The notes beneath the pieces are model-generated. The model was not told the DNA's origin. It searched no databases and saw only the letters and a program-made list of their open reading frames with translations. From the NCBI GenBank assembly GCA_016929355.1, contig JAFGJA010000304.1, positions 1 through 15,851 of the forward strand: a stretch of DNA of 15,851 nucleotides, read 5' to 3'. This stretch comes from Anaerolineae bacterium. GTDB taxonomy: Bacteria > Chloroflexota > Anaerolineae > Aggregatilineales > Aggregatilineaceae. Below, one piece after another: positions 14,440-15,851 of the stretch; positions within the stretch are counted from its first letter, which is position 1; the number at the start of each line of letters is the position of its first letter. The position numbers and the translations under genes were made by a program.

Positions 14440-15693
14440 GTGCCCCATTTGAATGATACATCTTCTGAGCAAGCGATCAATGTGTTGTCGGCGGCGGCAA
14501 ATGAAACCATCGAGCAGGTTATTAAGCCACATCTGAACGAAACGTTTCCGGCGTTAACGCTGGCTGTCGTCAAGAATGGCGAAGTGTTATTAAACGCGGC
14601 CTGGGGTTGGCTTGATCCCGAAGACCAAACGTTACCCATCATGCCGGATACACTGTTCGATCTGGCATCGGTGAGCAAAATTTTCGCCACCACCACCTTT
14701 TTAACGCTGGTTAGCGCAGACAAAGTTGCGCTTGATGATCCCTTAGAGAACGTGATCCCCGAATTTGCTGAATCGGGACCGCGTGCGATAGATGGCGGGC
14801 AAGACCCGGACACCAAAGCAATGCTGCCGACACCGGATGAATTACGCGATCAAACCGTCGATCCGCGCGAAGTCACCTTTCACCATCTGCTAACGCATAC
14901 CTCCGGCCAATCGCCCTGGCGCGATGTCTTCAACGCTGCCGGACCTGCGCCGGTTCCGCCAGATCAGCCCGATCCGATTTCCCGTGCGGAACGGTGGGCG
15001 AAAGCATTGCACGCACTCTGCAACTATCCGTTTGTCGGGCAGCCGGGCGAGGGGGTGGTCCGGTACAGCGATCTGGGCTTGATGCTGGTTGGTGAAGCCG
15101 CCAGCCGGTTGCACGGCACACCGGGCGATCTGGAAGCGGCGGTTCAGGCACGGCTGTGTGAGCCGCTCGCGTTGGCGCGAATCACGTATAATCCGCTCCA
15201 ACATGGCTACACACGCCAGCACGTCGCTCCTGCCGAGGACGATCCAACCTGGCGCAGGCGGCGTATCTGGGGCGAAGTGCATGACGAAAATGCTTCGGGA
15301 TTGGGCGGAGTCGCCGGACATGCGGGCGTTTTCGGCACGGCGCGCGATGTAGCGGCGCTGGGTCAAGCGTGGCTGGATCGTGATCCGCGCCTGGGCATCG
15401 ATCCCGATCTGATGGCGCTGACAACGCGCGAACACGCCCAAACAGACGGCATCCGGCGCGGGCTGGGTTGGCAGATGAAAACACAGGAAGGCTCCTGGGC
15501 GGGCGATCTGGCGCATCCTGACACCTACGGCCATACGGGATTTACCGGCACATCGTTATGTATTGATCCCTCGCGCCAGCTTGTGATCGCGATCCTGACA
15601 AATCGAGTGTATCCAGGCCGTGAAAAACCGGGCATTTATCCCTTCCGCCGCGCGCTTCACGCCGCGCTGATGGCGATTACGGACGAACTATGA
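14440..15693 (+). CDS. Serine hydrolase of the beta-lactamase/penicillin-binding-protein fold (YbbE/EstB-like)
   Basis: This 417-residue protein carries the three serine beta-lactamase family (PF00144) motifs: SVSK with nucleophile Ser77 and Lys80, YSD at 209-211 as the YxN-type element, and HTG at 365-367. Also present are HHLLTHTSG (148-156) and the GEVHDENA...GGVAGHAGVFG block (278-299), familiar from bacterial serine hydrolases of this family. There is no signal peptide, so it should be cytoplasmic. Related genes such as B. subtilis ybbE sit in murein-recycling operons, and its neighbours here support that setting, though the substrate (a muropeptide, an ester or a D-amino acid peptide) cannot be read from sequence. 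The start is GTG with AAGGAG ten bases upstream. Its TGA stop overlaps the ATG of the next gene (ATGA), indicating coupled translation. It is not evidence of drug resistance. Confidence 0.87.
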   Translation: MPHLNDTSSEQAINVLSAAANETIEQVIKPHLNETFPALTLAVVKNGEVLLNAAWGWLDPEDQTLPIMPDTLFDLASVSKIFATTTFLTLVSADKVALDDPLENVIPEFAESGPRAIDGGQDPDTKAMLPTPDELRDQTVDPREVTFHHLLTHTSGQSPWRDVFNAAGPAPVPPDQPDPISRAERWAKALHALCNYPFVGQPGEGVVRYSDLGLMLVGEAASRLHGTPGDLEAAVQARLCEPLALARITYNPLQHGYTRQHVAPAEDDPTWRRRRIWGEVHDENASGLGGVAGHAGVFGTARDVAALGQAWLDRDPRLGIDPDLMALTTREHAQTDGIRRGLGWQMKTQEGSWAGDLAHPDTYGHTGFTGTSLCIDPSRQLVIAILTNRVYPGREKPGIYPFRRALHAALMAITDEL

Positions 15694-15851
15694 CCTACGT
15701 AATGGGCGTGGATGGCGGGGGTAGTACGATCCGCGTCGTGATCGTGACACCTGATCTCACCGTTGTGGGACAAAGTGCCGGATCAACGGTGAATCCGAGC
15801 GTAGTCGGGCATGATCGCGCCGCCGCGCTGATCCAGGATGCCATGCAGCAA
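15690..15851 (+). CDS. BadF/BadG-type sugar kinase, N-terminal fragment (probable N-acetylglucosamine/N-acetylmuramate kinase)
   Basis: Only the first 54 codons are visible; the gene runs off the right edge. The start overlaps the stop of the serine hydrolase gene by ATGA. The N-terminus (MTYVMGVDGGGSTIRVVIVT) has the phosphate-1 loop of the ASKHA fold, GVDGGGST, followed by the VGQSAGSTVNPSVVG segment, as in N-acetylglucosamine kinases and MurK of Clostridium. Such kinases phosphorylate amino sugars released from peptidoglycan for re-entry to metabolism. The operon with an NlpC/P60 peptidase and a beta-lactamase-fold hydrolase supports that function. The benzoyl-CoA reductase activator branch of the same family is a possible alternative from this short piece, but it usually has different neighbours. 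Confidence 0.78.
   Translation, partial: MTYVMGVDGGGSTIRVVIVTPDLTVVGQSAGSTVNPSVVGHDRAAALIQDAMQQ

Noticed and set aside
14440..15693. Reading the serine hydrolase as an antibiotic-resistance beta-lactamase
   Set aside because: It has no signal peptide, YSD in place of YxN, and is coupled to a sugar kinase gene and an NlpC/P60 gene. The context fits housekeeping murein metabolism.

Overview
The window looks like a chromosomal segment of a respiring member of the Chloroflexota, most likely an Anaerolineae-type lineage. This rests on gene content (an alternative complex III operon, a surface protein with a long Thr/Pro stalk and SH3 domains, a cytoplasmic murein-salvage operon) and not on a marker phylogeny. 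All genes use ordinary bacterial start sites with Shine-Dalgarno sequences. No phage, IS, CRISPR array, tRNA or rRNA was seen.

Layout. (1) 1-634, minus: the 5' end of rpoB, running off the left edge. (2) 635-1038: a 404-base AT-rich divergent promoter region with a near-consensus extended -10 promoter for rpoB, a candidate promoter for the respiratory operon, and several palindromes. (3) 1039-8339, plus: six tightly spaced genes for an alternative complex III (ACIII, a quinol:cytochrome c/electron carrier oxidoreductase). They are a pentaheme cytochrome (ActA), a Tat-lipoprotein molybdopterin-oxidoreductase-like subunit (ActB1), a four-cluster ferredoxin (ActB2), an NrfD-type membrane subunit (ActC), a fused ActD-ActE protein (DUF3341 plus monoheme cytochrome c), and a triheme lipoprotein. 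A strong intrinsic terminator follows. The second NrfD subunit (ActF) and ActG are not present here. (4) 8488-10401, plus: a single-pass surface protein with two SH3-like domains, a Thr/Pro stalk of about 260 residues, one membrane helix and a cytoplasmic CPVC/CDHC zinc-ribbon-like domain. (5) 10509-12932, minus: a thioredoxin-reductase-like flavoprotein without the redox CxxC, and an NAD-type malic enzyme. (6) 13184-15851, plus: an NlpC/P60 endopeptidase without a signal peptide, a serine hydrolase of the beta-lactamase fold, and the start of a BadF-type sugar kinase. Together these look like a cytoplasmic peptidoglycan-salvage operon.

How the genes work together: the ACIII operon would oxidise menaquinol through ActC, pass electrons through the ActB2 iron-sulfur chain to the haems of ActA and ActDE, and deliver them to an oxidase, probably through the triheme lipoprotein. 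Nine c-type haem sites are encoded in the operon. Malic enzyme would supply NADH and pyruvate. The most interesting points are the compact ACIII variant (split ActB, ActB1 keeping an N-terminal iron-sulfur motif, fused ActDE, triplicated cytochrome), the stalked SH3/zinc-ribbon protein, and the redox-cysteine-less flavoprotein. None of these could be compared with databases here.
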